DNA from: Nanobdellota archaeon
GTDB lineage: Archaea; Nanobdellota; Nanobdellia; Woesearchaeales; UBA11576
Reading direction: 5' to 3'
Length of the DNA: 58,678 bases
Assembly (NCBI GenBank): GCA_018830225.1
Contig: JAHJSS010000067.1
Location: 1-58,678, forward strand
The notes beneath the pieces were generated by a model. That model did no database searches and was not told the DNA's origin. It worked only from the letters and a program-made list of their open reading frames with translations. Below, one piece after another: positions 46,180 to 54,647 of the stretch (positions are counted from its first letter, which is position 1; the number at the start of each line of letters is the position of its first letter). A program made the translations under genes and the position numbers.

Positions 46180-47781
46180 CTATCTCTTTATGTCCTTGAA
46201 CTGCATCTCTCCTGTGACGAGCTTCCTGAGGGTCTCTTTCAGGTCATTTATCTTGACCCTTGCCTGCTCTGTGGTTTCCCTTTCCCTTATCGTGACATCC
46301 TCTTTCTCTAGCGAATCGAAGTCGACAGTGACGCAGAATGGCGTGCCTAGCTCGTCCATCCTTGCATATCTTCGTCCTATGCTTCCTGATCGGTCATAGA
46401 AGCAGAACAGGTCGTTCTTGAGCATTCCATAGACCTCTTTTGCCTTGTCCTCGAGCTTGTTGACGAGCGGGAGTACCGCGGCCTTTATGGGTGCGAGCTT
46501 CGGATGCAGGTGCAGGACGATGTTTCCTCTTTTCTTGTCGTCGTCGTATGCGTCGAACATGAATACCAGGAAGCTCCTGTCCACTCCGAGGCTTGGCTCT
46601 GCGACCACATGGGGGACTACCTTCTCTTTTGTCTCCTCGTCGTATATGCTCATGTCTTTCTTGCTGTGCTTCATGTGCTGCTGGAGGTCGAAGTCGCTCC
46701 TGTCCGCTATCCCTTCCAGCTCTTTCCAGCCCCACGGGAACCTGTACTCGAGGTCCCAGCAGTCTGATGAGTAGTGTGCAAGCTCGTCTTTCTTGTGCTG
46801 CCTTATCCTGAAGTTCTCCCTGCGCGCACCCAGGTTGAGGAACCACTTCTGTTCTGTCGCGAGCCAGTATGCGTGCCAGGGGCTCTTGAAGACTTTCTTG
46901 GCGAGCGCGTCCTTGACAGTCATCTCTTTTGCTTCCTGTTTCTTCTCCTGCATCTCTGCGGAATAGACCATGAGCTTCTCTGCCATGGCCTCATCTATGT
47001 AGGGGCATTCGCCGTGCTTCTTCGGGTGTATGAAGTATTCTATCTCCATCTGCTCGAATTCCCTGCACCTGAACAGGAAGTGTCTCGGCGCTATCTCGTT
47101 CCTGAACGCCTTTCCCATCTGCGCTATGCCGAACGGCAGCTTGAGCCTTGATGTCTCGAATACGTTCTTGAACTCTGTGAATATTATCTGTGCTGTCTCT
47201 GCCCTGAGGTATGCTTTTGACTCCTCGCTCTGTACCGGGCCGACGTTTGTCGTGAACATGAGGTTGAATTTCCGAGGTTCAGACAGGGAGTTGCCTTTTG
47301 GCGACTTGACATTGTTCTCCTTGATGAGCTTGCCGAGGTCTTCTGCGCTCAGGCCGTCTGCCTGTATCTTGAGCGCTTCCTCGATGAGGACGTCTGCCCT
47401 GTATCTTTCGTGTGTCTTGAGGTCCTCGACGAGTATGTCTCCGAACTGCTCTGCGTGGCCTGACGCGACCCATACTTTCGGGTTGGATATTATGCTGCCG
47501 TCTATGCCTACTATATCTTCGCGTGACTGGACATGGGACTTCCACCATTCGTTCTTTAGGTTGTTCTTGAGCTCTGTGCCGTAAGGGCCGTAGTCGAAGA
47601 ATCCAGCCATGCCGCCGTAGATCTCAGAGCTTGGGTAGACTAATCCTTTGCGTTTGCAGAATACGGCCATGTCCTCTATGCTGAGGCTTTTAGAAGGTCC
47701 TTCTTTTGGCAGCGGCTTGTCCTGCCTTGTCTCTTTGTTTGCCTCTTTCTTTGTCTCTTTCTTTGCCTCTTTTCCGCTCAT
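46180..47781 (-). CDS. glyS: Glycyl-tRNA synthetase (alpha2 type)
   Basis: A 533-residue class II synthetase of the archaeal/eukaryotic homodimeric type. Seen: the N-terminal Y-G-G-M-A-G-F-F-D-Y-G-P-Y-G signature, motif 2 G-K-A-F-R-N-E-I-A-P-R and E-F-E-Q-M-E, motif 3 E-P-S-L-G-V-D-R and a C-terminal anticodon domain (about 435-533). A Lys/Glu-rich N-terminal extension of about 30 residues is extra. Charges tRNA-Gly. It follows 58 bp before the membrane-protein gene on the same strand. Confidence 0.96.
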   Translation of the reverse strand: MSGKEAKKETKKEANKETRQDKPLPKEGPSKSLSIEDMAVFCKRKGLVYPSSEIYGGMAGFFDYGPYGTELKNNLKNEWWKSHVQSREDIVGIDGSIISNPKVWVASGHAEQFGDILVEDLKTHERYRADVLIEEALKIQADGLSAEDLGKLIKENNVKSPKGNSLSEPRKFNLMFTTNVGPVQSEESKAYLRAETAQIIFTEFKNVFETSRLKLPFGIAQMGKAFRNEIAPRHFLFRCREFEQMEIEYFIHPKKHGECPYIDEAMAEKLMVYSAEMQEKKQEAKEMTVKDALAKKVFKSPWHAYWLATEQKWFLNLGARRENFRIRQHKKDELAHYSSDCWDLEYRFPWGWKELEGIADRSDFDLQQHMKHSKKDMSIYDEETKEKVVPHVVAEPSLGVDRSFLVFMFDAYDDDKKRGNIVLHLHPKLAPIKAAVLPLVNKLEDKAKEVYGMLKNDLFCFYDRSGSIGRRYARMDELGTPFCVTVDFDSLEKEDVTIRERETTEQARVKINDLKETLRKLVTGEMQFKDIKR

Positions 47782-47880
47782 TTGTATGCCTCAACGCAAA
47801 TCTGACTACTTTAAACAGTGTTTTGGGGTTTTGTATTTATATAGTTTGTGCTAAAAGACGCTATGCCAAAAACCACGTTG

Positions 47881-48032
47881 GCACCAGAACTGCCACCTAG
47901 CGAGCTGGCGGTAGAAGTAGCAGATAGAAATGCAGTTGGCACAAGCTTTGCTTGTGACATTACACACCGAAGGTTTGAAATGGGCAACAAGAAGCGGCCC
48001 GATACTCAAAGCGAGCGTGGCAGTTGTGGTGC
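47881..48032. repeat. 152-bp element E with near-perfect terminal inverted repeat
   Basis: GCACCAGAACTGCCAC (47881-47896) and GTGGCAGTTGTGGTGC (48017-48032) are inverse with one mismatch in 16. Inside, CACAAGC-TTT-GCTTGTG (near 47950) is a perfect hairpin. The whole 301-bp gap between GlyRS and RFC-L holds no credible gene; small frames across it look fortuitous. Similar in size and form to the element at 18661-18819 but with different ends. Confidence 0.5.
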
Positions 48033-48082
48033 AAAACCAGATATTTTGACCTGTCTGCTAAAAGAAAAAGGGTTGCTTCACT

Positions 48083-49306
48083 CTACCTCTTAAGGTATTC
48101 TATCTCCTCGTTGTCGAGGTCGAGCTTGTCTGCTATGGCAGATATCATCTCCCTGTCTTTGCCTTTCCTGAATATCTCCTTGATGTATGGGTAGGTGTCC
48201 TTGACGACTTCTTTCTTGGAGCTGTGTGTCGCTGCGGCTATCTTCTCGCATATCGCGAGCCTTTTCTGGTATTTCCTGTTTGCTATGTATATCTTGAGCA
48301 GCCTCTGCGTCTGCTCGTAATCGACTATCTTCTTGTATTTCTCGTCTTTTGACACCGCGACCCCTGCGCTGAGGTAGTCGTTGACATAGACCAGGAATCG
48401 CCAGTGCTGCCATCGCATTATGCGCCGGTTCATTATGTCTGCCTTGGAGACGAAATCATATGCCCTGGCAAGGTCTGCAGGCTTCTCATATTCTTTGGGC
48501 AGGTTCTCGTCTACCCATAGCAGGCATGCCTTGAGGTCTTCGCTGACTGTATCGAATGACTGTCTTGCTATGAGCGGGTCTGTTGTCTTGAATACTTTCG
48601 TAAGCGCTGTGGATATCTCTTCTTTCTTTTCCCTGTCTGACAGGGCTTCAAGGTCTTTCTTGGTCAATGTCCCGGTTGCACTGAGCATCTGCAGGTCGTT
48701 GACCGCTGCCCTGGCGTCGCCTCCGACCCGCCTGGCTATCGACTTGAGCGCATCTTCCTCGTACTTTATCTTCTCGAGCTCTGCTACGCGCTTAATCGCC
48801 TCGAAGACCTCTGTGTACTGCAGCGGTTCGAACTCTATCATCGCCGCCCTCTTGCGGAGGTCTGAGAACTTCTTGTCGAATGGGTCGTTCGCTGTCATGA
48901 CTATCGGGAATGCTGTCCCTTCTATCATGCGCGCAAGCTCTGGGATGCCTCCCCTGTCCTGTGTGCCTGAGACTCCGTCTATCTCGTCTACAAGTATTAT
49001 CTTGCTTTTGAAGAACAGGGACATCTGCTTTGATGCGTTGCCTACGATGGATGATATTCCTTCTGCGTTCCTGAAGTCTGATGCGTTCAGCTCGACTATT
49101 TCGAGTCCGAGCTCGTTGGCTATCGCATACACCGCGCAGGTCTTCCCGCTTCCTGTTGGGCCGTGGATGATCGCTGCCTTCTTCTTCTCCTTCCTGAAGT
49201 TGACCACGAATCTCTTAAGCTCTGCTATGGCCTTGTCCTGGCCTACGATATCCTTTATCTTCTTTGGAGAATGCTGCTGTGTCCAGGGCTTTGTCCTTTC
49301 TGCCAT
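48083..49306 (-). CDS. rfcL: Replication factor C large subunit
   Basis: A 407-residue clamp-loader subunit. Walker A is G-P-T-G-S-G-K-T (about 49-56), Walker B I-I-L-V-D-E-I-D-G (about 107), sensor region M-T-A-N-D and the RFC collar domain in the C-terminal part. The large archaeal subunit carries this T-G-S-G-K-T version. Loads the PCNA clamp together with the small subunit, which is not in the window. It reads away from the hairpin-rich region 49307-49786. Confidence 0.94.
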   Translation of the reverse strand: MAERTKPWTQQHSPKKIKDIVGQDKAIAELKRFVVNFRKEKKKAAIIHGPTGSGKTCAVYAIANELGLEIVELNASDFRNAEGISSIVGNASKQMSLFFKSKIILVDEIDGVSGTQDRGGIPELARMIEGTAFPIVMTANDPFDKKFSDLRKRAAMIEFEPLQYTEVFEAIKRVAELEKIKYEEDALKSIARRVGGDARAAVNDLQMLSATGTLTKKDLEALSDREKKEEISTALTKVFKTTDPLIARQSFDTVSEDLKACLLWVDENLPKEYEKPADLARAYDFVSKADIMNRRIMRWQHWRFLVYVNDYLSAGVAVSKDEKYKKIVDYEQTQRLLKIYIANRKYQKRLAICEKIAAATHSSKKEVVKDTYPYIKEIFRKGKDREMISAIADKLDLDNEEIEYLKR

Positions 49307-49329
49307 TAAGCGAAAAAAAGCTGTGTTCG

Positions 49330-49620
49330 TTTATTAATTTTGTTGTGATAGTCCAGGCAGTACCACCGCGTTCGCGTCGGTCTTGCAGAAGATGCGGAGA
49401 CCGGCACAGCATAAGAGATATGTGCAAGGCGCAGGCCTGTAGATGTTTGTTCAGCATTCCCTTGCCGGCAAAGCAAGCTACTTCAGGACGCGAAGCGGCC
49501 TGAAATCTTACAGCGCCGAAGGTGCTGAAAGAGCCGCGCGGCACTGCCGATTATAGCAGCGTGGCAGCCGCCACTCGAGGTATAGCAGCGTGACGTTGCA
49601 GACTGGAAATGGTTTTGCTG
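49330..49620. other. Hairpin-rich geneless stretch
   Basis: Part of a 480-bp gap. Stems seen: TTCAGG-N11-CCTGAA (near 49481), CAGCGCC-GAA-GGTGCTG (near 49511, one G-T pair) and a TTGCCGGCAA palindrome. GGCAGT near 49357 has its inverse ACTGCC near 49546, and TATAGCAGCGTG is repeated directly near 49553 and 49582. The pattern recalls elements A and B. No gene or RNA family is recognised. Confidence 0.5.
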
Positions 49621-49642
49621 CGAAGACAATACCCAAAACAAA

Positions 49643-49694
49643 AAATACCCACAATGTAAGTATCATTTATAAATAAATACCCACAATGTAAGTA
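49643..49694. repeat. 20-bp direct repeat upstream of the kinase-like gene
   Basis: AAATACCCACAATGTAAGTA occurs at 49643-49662 and again at 49675-49694, a 32-bp period (about three helix turns). It stands about 65 bp before the TATA (ATATTAAATAC, near 49758) of the next gene and could bind a regulator as two side-by-side sites. Confidence 0.65.
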
Positions 49695-49786
49695 AAAACC
49701 AGCAGGGTTTTGACCTGAACCCCCAGCCAGCATACAGCAAAAAAGGTCTAACAAAAGAATATTAAATACAAAGACCGTTAGACAGT

Positions 49787-50716
49787 ATGATGGACTTAAA
49801 GATTAACAGGAATCATATACAATCCTTGCTCAAACAGCATGGCCTTGGAAAGCTTGATTCATTGAAAATGATAAAAAGTGGTTTGAGCAATCCGGCGTTC
49901 TATGTCAATGACGATCTTGTTTTAAGGATCAGCTCTGAACCGACTGGAAAAAGCTTTGAAAAAGAGAAGTTCTTGTTTGGGCTTGTGAAGAAAAAGACAG
50001 GTCTTCCTGTTCCGCAAGTAGTTGCAATAGATCATTGTAAGGGCGTAATACCCCACACATACTTTCTGTTGAGACGCATTCCCGGCAGAATCTTGAGTGA
50101 TTGTGCTGGCGAGTATTCTGAAAAGCAGAAGAAAGAAAGCATGCGACAGATAGGGTCTGCATTGGGAAGATTGCATACTATCAAGTTCAAACATTTTGGT
50201 AATTTCCAAGGTAGCTCACTTGTTGCCGAGGATTCGTGGAAATCGATGATTATGAAGAGATACAGTGAAAACTTCAGTCTGGTGAAGGCAAGAAAGTTGA
50301 TGGACAGAAGACTTCTGGCTCAAGTCAGCAAATTTGTTGCTGCTAATGTTTATCTTCTGGATTTGAAGGTCACACCTTCTTTGGTTCACTCAGACTATTC
50401 TCAGAGCAACATCCTATTTGAGAAAGGAAAGCTCACAGGCATTATTGACTTCGAGTGGTCTTATTCAGGCCATTCCGAGTGCGACCTTCGAAACTTTGAT
50501 TCAAAGTTCGATAAGCTGCTTGATTACCGGCCATTCTTACTTGAAGGATATAATTCAATCATTCGTAGACCGAAGGAATATTCAAAATTTGAGTCATTCT
50601 ATGGCATCATACAGAACCTCAGGATGCTCGTTTGGGTAGATTTGACAAAACCTGCCCTGAACCCGGCAAAATACATCAAGATGACGCAAAAATATCTTTC
50701 AGAAGCGAATTTTTAA
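49787..50716 (+). CDS. Aminoglycoside phosphotransferase/choline kinase-like protein
   Basis: A 309-residue kinase-like protein. The N-lobe ends in F-L-L-R-R-I-P-G; the catalytic loop is V-H-S-D-Y-S-Q-S-N-I-L (HxDxxxxN) and the metal site I-I-D-F-E-W-S. Family members phosphorylate hydroxyl groups of small molecules. The catalytic His-x-Asp-x4-Asn and Asp are kept, so it may be active, but the substrate is unknown. Codon use is more AT-rich than neighbours, consistent with transfer. TATA to ATG spacing suggests a leaderless mRNA. Confidence 0.83.
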   Translation: MMDLKINRNHIQSLLKQHGLGKLDSLKMIKSGLSNPAFYVNDDLVLRISSEPTGKSFEKEKFLFGLVKKKTGLPVPQVVAIDHCKGVIPHTYFLLRRIPGRILSDCAGEYSEKQKKESMRQIGSALGRLHTIKFKHFGNFQGSSLVAEDSWKSMIMKRYSENFSLVKARKLMDRRLLAQVSKFVAANVYLLDLKVTPSLVHSDYSQSNILFEKGKLTGIIDFEWSYSGHSECDLRNFDSKFDKLLDYRPFLLEGYNSIIRRPKEYSKFESFYGIIQNLRMLVWVDLTKPALNPAKYIKMTQKYLSEANF

Positions 50717-50803
50717 ACAGATGTCAATGAATCATACGCAAAGCATTTTGCAGCCAGCGTTATAACCTAAAACTTTAAATACAGACTTGAAATCCAAAAC
50801 ACC

Positions 50804-53269
50804 ATGGAAGACAAGGAAAAGCCTCAGAACTATGACCCTTTGGTAGAAGAGCCGAAATGGCAGAAGTTCTGGGAAGACAAAAAGATATACCACTTTGACC
50901 CCGAGTCAAAAGCAGAGATATACTCAGTGGACACGCCTCCGCCGACAGTGTCCGGCAAGATGCATCTTGGTCATTCATTCTCTTACTCGCAGCAGGACTT
51001 CATAGTACGCTTCCAGCGCATGATAGGTAAGAACGTGTTCTATCCTTTCGGCACTGATGACAATGGCCTGGCTACAGAGCGCCTCATAGAGAAGACAAAA
51101 GGCGTGAGGGCAAAGGACATGAACCGTGAGGATTTCGTCAAGCTCTGCCTCGATACCCTTGAGAAAGAGCTGAGGCCCAAGTACATCTCTGACTGGAAGA
51201 GGATAGGCATGAGCTGTGAATGGAGCATATTCTACACAACAATAAACGAGCACTGCCAGCGCATCTCGCAGCGCGAGTTCATAAGGCTCTACAAGATGGA
51301 GAGGGCATACAGGAAGGACGCGCCGACGATGTGGTGCCCTGAGTGCCACACAGGCATCTCGCAGGTGGAGTGCGTCGACCAGGAGATAGCGTCAAACTTC
51401 TGCGATATAGTGTTCAAGTCAGGCGACAAGGACCTCATCATCGCAACAACAAGGCCAGAGCTCCTTCCTGCGTGCGTCGCTGTATTCTATCATCCTGAAG
51501 ACAAGCGCTACCAGAGTCTGAAGGGCAAGAATGCAAAGGTGCCGTTGTTCGGCTTCGAGGTCCCTATACTGGAGGACGAGCGCGCTGACCCTGAGAAAGG
51601 GACAGGCCTTGTTATGTGCTGCACCTTCGGCGACCAGACCGACATGGAATGGCAGAAGGCCCACAACCTGCCGATAAAGGAAGCGATAACTCACGACGGC
51701 AGGATGACTGCTCTCGCAGGCAAGTTCCAGGGCGAGCAGATCAAGAAGGCCAGGAAGATGATAATAGAGGACATGAAAGAGCAGGGTCTGCTCCTGTCCA
51801 TGAAGCCTATCAAGCACGCTGTGAATGTGCACGAGAGATGCGGTACAGAGATTGAGTTCATAAAGGCGAAGCAGTGGTTCATAAGGTATCTTGACCTCAA
51901 GGAGGACATGCTCAAGTGGGGCGAGCAGCTGAACTGGTATCCGCCGCACATGAGGAACAGGTATGAGAACTGGGTGAAGGGCCTGCAGTGGGACTGGCTT
52001 GTCTCGAGGCAGAGGTATTCCGGCGTGCCTTTCCCTGTCTGGTACTGCTCTAAGTGCGATGAGGTTGTGATGGCTGACGAAAAGGACCTGCCTGTCGATC
52101 CTCTGGACAGCAAGCCTCCTGTCAAGAAATGCCCGAAGTGCGGCAATGCTGATTTCATCCCTGAGAAGGATATCCTTGATACATGGGCGACGTCCTCGCT
52201 GACCCCTCGCCTCGCTGTCGAGCTGATGCCTAAGAAGCTCTGGCCAAAGCTGTTCCCTATGACATTGAGGCCGCAGGCGCATGACATCATAACATTCTGG
52301 CTTTTCAACACTACTTTCAGGTCTAACATTGGCTTCGACTGCAACCCCTGGAGAGACTGCGTCATTTCAGGCTGGGCCTTGGACCCTCACGGCAAGAAGA
52401 TGTCGAAGTCAAAAGGCAACGTGATAGAGCCGCAGGTGATGATCGACAAGTATGGCGCTGACGCTCTGAGGTTCTGGGCTGGTGGCTCCAAGCTGGGCGA
52501 TGACCTTCCTTTCCAGGAGAAGGACCTCGTGACAGGAAAGAAGATGGTGAACAAGCTGTGGAACGCCTCCAGGTTCTCCATCATGCACCTCTCTGGTTTC
52601 GACCCGTCGAGAGGGAAGAAGGATGCCAAGCAGGTTAAGCTTGAGGTGATGGATAGGTGGATCCTGTCAAAGCTCCAGAAGCTGGTGAAGGACTGCACAG
52701 ATACGTTCAGCAATTATGAGTACGCAAAGTCAAAGGCAGAGACAGAGAAGTTCTTCTGGAGCACCATCTGCGACAACTATCTGGAGGTCTGCAAGGACCG
52801 TCTTTACAATCCTGACAAGAGGGGCGCTGAGGCCAAGGCCGCTGCGCAGTTCACGCTGTACCAGCTGCTGCTCAACACGCTCAAGCTTGTCGCTCCTATA
52901 ATGCCGCACGTGACAGAGGCGGTGTACCAGTCTTATTTCGCAGACAAGGAGAAAGCCAGGTCTATACACATCTCGCGCTGGCCGAAGGTCGATGAGAGAT
53001 TGATTGATGAGGATGCTGAGAAGACCGGTGAGCTGGTCATTGCGATCATCGGCGCTGTGCGTAAGTTCAAGTCAGAGCAGAAGGTCTCTCTCAAGAAGCC
53101 TGTGAAGCTTGTCGTGGAGTGCGATGATGACCAGAGGAAGAGGATAGAGTCTGCGCTTGAGGACCTGACCTCGACTGCGAATGCTGTCAGCCTGGAGTTC
53201 GGCAAAGGCAGCATCGAGATTCCAGAGCACAAGGTCAAGGTGGGTGTGGAGCTGGCCGAGGAGAACTGA
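50804..53269 (+). CDS. valS: Valyl-tRNA synthetase
   Basis: An 821-residue class I synthetase. Seen: P-T-V-S-G-K-M-H-L-G-H (HIGH motif, near 50), the editing-domain entry I-A-T-T-R-P-E-L-L-P-A, two Cys-pair zinc knuckles (WCPECH and YCSKCD), K-M-S-K-S-K-G-N (near 530) and the anticodon domain in the last 200 residues. Charges tRNA-Val and edits Thr. The TATA (AACTTTAAATAC, about 50771-50782) is about 27 nt before the ATG, so leaderless. Stands alone. Confidence 0.96.
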   Translation: MEDKEKPQNYDPLVEEPKWQKFWEDKKIYHFDPESKAEIYSVDTPPPTVSGKMHLGHSFSYSQQDFIVRFQRMIGKNVFYPFGTDDNGLATERLIEKTKGVRAKDMNREDFVKLCLDTLEKELRPKYISDWKRIGMSCEWSIFYTTINEHCQRISQREFIRLYKMERAYRKDAPTMWCPECHTGISQVECVDQEIASNFCDIVFKSGDKDLIIATTRPELLPACVAVFYHPEDKRYQSLKGKNAKVPLFGFEVPILEDERADPEKGTGLVMCCTFGDQTDMEWQKAHNLPIKEAITHDGRMTALAGKFQGEQIKKARKMIIEDMKEQGLLLSMKPIKHAVNVHERCGTEIEFIKAKQWFIRYLDLKEDMLKWGEQLNWYPPHMRNRYENWVKGLQWDWLVSRQRYSGVPFPVWYCSKCDEVVMADEKDLPVDPLDSKPPVKKCPKCGNADFIPEKDILDTWATSSLTPRLAVELMPKKLWPKLFPMTLRPQAHDIITFWLFNTTFRSNIGFDCNPWRDCVISGWALDPHGKKMSKSKGNVIEPQVMIDKYGADALRFWAGGSKLGDDLPFQEKDLVTGKKMVNKLWNASRFSIMHLSGFDPSRGKKDAKQVKLEVMDRWILSKLQKLVKDCTDTFSNYEYAKSKAETEKFFWSTICDNYLEVCKDRLYNPDKRGAEAKAAAQFTLYQLLLNTLKLVAPIMPHVTEAVYQSYFADKEKARSIHISRWPKVDERLIDEDAEKTGELVIAIIGAVRKFKSEQKVSLKKPVKLVVECDDDQRKRIESALEDLTSTANAVSLEFGKGSIEIPEHKVKVGVELAEEN

Positions 53270-53284
53270 AAGATTGAGAGATTC

Positions 53285-54553
53285 TTAATTCTTCTTGCTC
53301 TTCTTCTTGAGTTTCTTGACGCTTTTGGCTTTCTTGGCAGTGCTGCCTGCTGCGCTATGTGCCGGAGCTGGCTTGACTATGTCGACCTGCAGGAAGAATC
53401 TTGACATCTTTATGACGACTGTCGCAAGGACGATGGAGTATAGTATGAATGCGAGCCCGTAGTCGAGTATCTGAGTAAGACCTGGTATCGCATAGGTGCT
53501 CAGCAGGAATATCACTACCGCGGTCGCTATGCCTTTGGGCGCATTTATCGTCATGAATATCTTCTCTTTCAGGGTGTATTCGCTCCAGAAGCTTATGTGT
53601 ATCGAGAGGAGCCTGATCAGCAGGAACACGAAGAACAGGGCCAGGGACTTTATCAGGAATGACACACTCCAGTCTATGTCAATCAGCAGCCCGAGAAGTA
53701 CGAAGACGAGTATCTGCAGGAACTCGGAGAACGTGGAGGAGAACTTGTCGAGGGTCTCCTTGTGCTTGAGGTAGATGTTGCCTACTATGACTGCCATAGT
53801 GGTCACTGCTAGCACTCCATTGCCTCCGATGTTCTCAGCCAGGACGTAAGTTATCAGCGCTGCCGCGACTATCGCGATAGGTGATACTTTCTCTGAGTAC
53901 AGCCTGCTCATGAGCTTGAAGACCACCACTCCGACCAGGAGTCCTGCTCCGAGGCCTATGACTATCTGCTGTAGGAATGGCACGAACTGCTGCACGACAG
54001 TGTCGAATGAGACATCTGTCATGCTCTTCATGAGGTCTACTATTATGAAAGGCAGCAGCACCAGTGGAGGCGTGTTGACGATCGATTCTATCTCGAGGAA
54101 CTCTGCTATCTTGTTCTTGGCTCCTCCCAGCAAGGACATCGCCGTGTCGGGTGAAGTGCCTGCCATGAATGAGGCGAATAGGACCGCCAGGTAGACGCTT
54201 ATGTCAAGCATGTATCTTGATGTGAGCGTGAACAGGAACAGCGTGAGGATGATGAAGAAAGTCGTGAGCTTCAGCGCCCTGAAGAACAGTGCGTCTATCT
54301 CCTTGAGCTTGAAAGTGGATGCCGAGTCGTACACGACCATGATAAGGGTCAGCACCCCGAGCGTTAGGATGAAGTTCTGTGGTATCGCGAACAGCGGCTC
54401 TCCCTGGTACTTGACGTATTTGAGGAGTATGCCCACGATTATTAGCAGCAGCACGTTAGGTATCTTGAGCTTTGATGATATCATCGTGCAGATGAGCCCG
54501 ACTAGAAGTAGCACTCCAAGATAAGTCAGGTATGCCAGGGCATCTGCTGCCAT
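53285..54553 (-). CDS. Cation/proton antiporter of the NhaP/Kef type
   Basis: A 422-residue membrane protein with about 12 helices and a Lys-rich tail. The core sites are visible: T-S-P-D-T (133-137) in place of T-D-P and E-S-I-V-N-T (156-161) in place of E-S-L-x-N-D. CPA1 exchangers use the N-D pair for transport; the Asp is Thr here, so ion coupling may differ, or transport may need Asp136. It would exchange Na+ or K+ for H+ across the cell membrane. The leader has the two-hairpin design found before the diadenylate-cyclase-like gene. Confidence 0.85.
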   Translation of the reverse strand: MAADALAYLTYLGVLLLVGLICTMISSKLKIPNVLLLIIVGILLKYVKYQGEPLFAIPQNFILTLGVLTLIMVVYDSASTFKLKEIDALFFRALKLTTFFIILTLFLFTLTSRYMLDISVYLAVLFASFMAGTSPDTAMSLLGGAKNKIAEFLEIESIVNTPPLVLLPFIIVDLMKSMTDVSFDTVVQQFVPFLQQIVIGLGAGLLVGVVVFKLMSRLYSEKVSPIAIVAAALITYVLAENIGGNGVLAVTTMAVIVGNIYLKHKETLDKFSSTFSEFLQILVFVLLGLLIDIDWSVSFLIKSLALFFVFLLIRLLSIHISFWSEYTLKEKIFMTINAPKGIATAVVIFLLSTYAIPGLTQILDYGLAFILYSIVLATVVIKMSRFFLQVDIVKPAPAHSAAGSTAKKAKSVKKLKKKSKKN

Positions 54554-54557
54554 ATTT

Positions 54558-54600
54558 CACCTCTTTTCTTTGAAAAGAGACCAGCAGACCGGAGGTCTGC
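54558..54600 (-). promoter_or_regulatory. Two-hairpin mRNA leader sequestering the antiporter ribosome-binding site
   Basis: On the minus strand hairpin 1 is GCAGACC-TCC-GGTCTGC (54600-54584) and, 4 nt later, hairpin 2 is CTCTTTTC-AAA-GAAAAGAG (54579-54561) whose 3' arm provides the GAG of GAGGTG (54563-54558); the ATG follows 4 nt on. Hairpin 1 shares CAGAC/GTCTG with the leader at 9664-9680. Confidence 0.65.
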
Positions 54601-54647
54601 GCTGCCTCTTTTTGTTAAGATAAGCTGTTATAGTATAAAAATTTATT

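Noticed and set aside
47848-48093. 81-codon frame across element E
   Set aside because: It overlaps the end of rfcL, spans the inverted repeat and has no family similarity.
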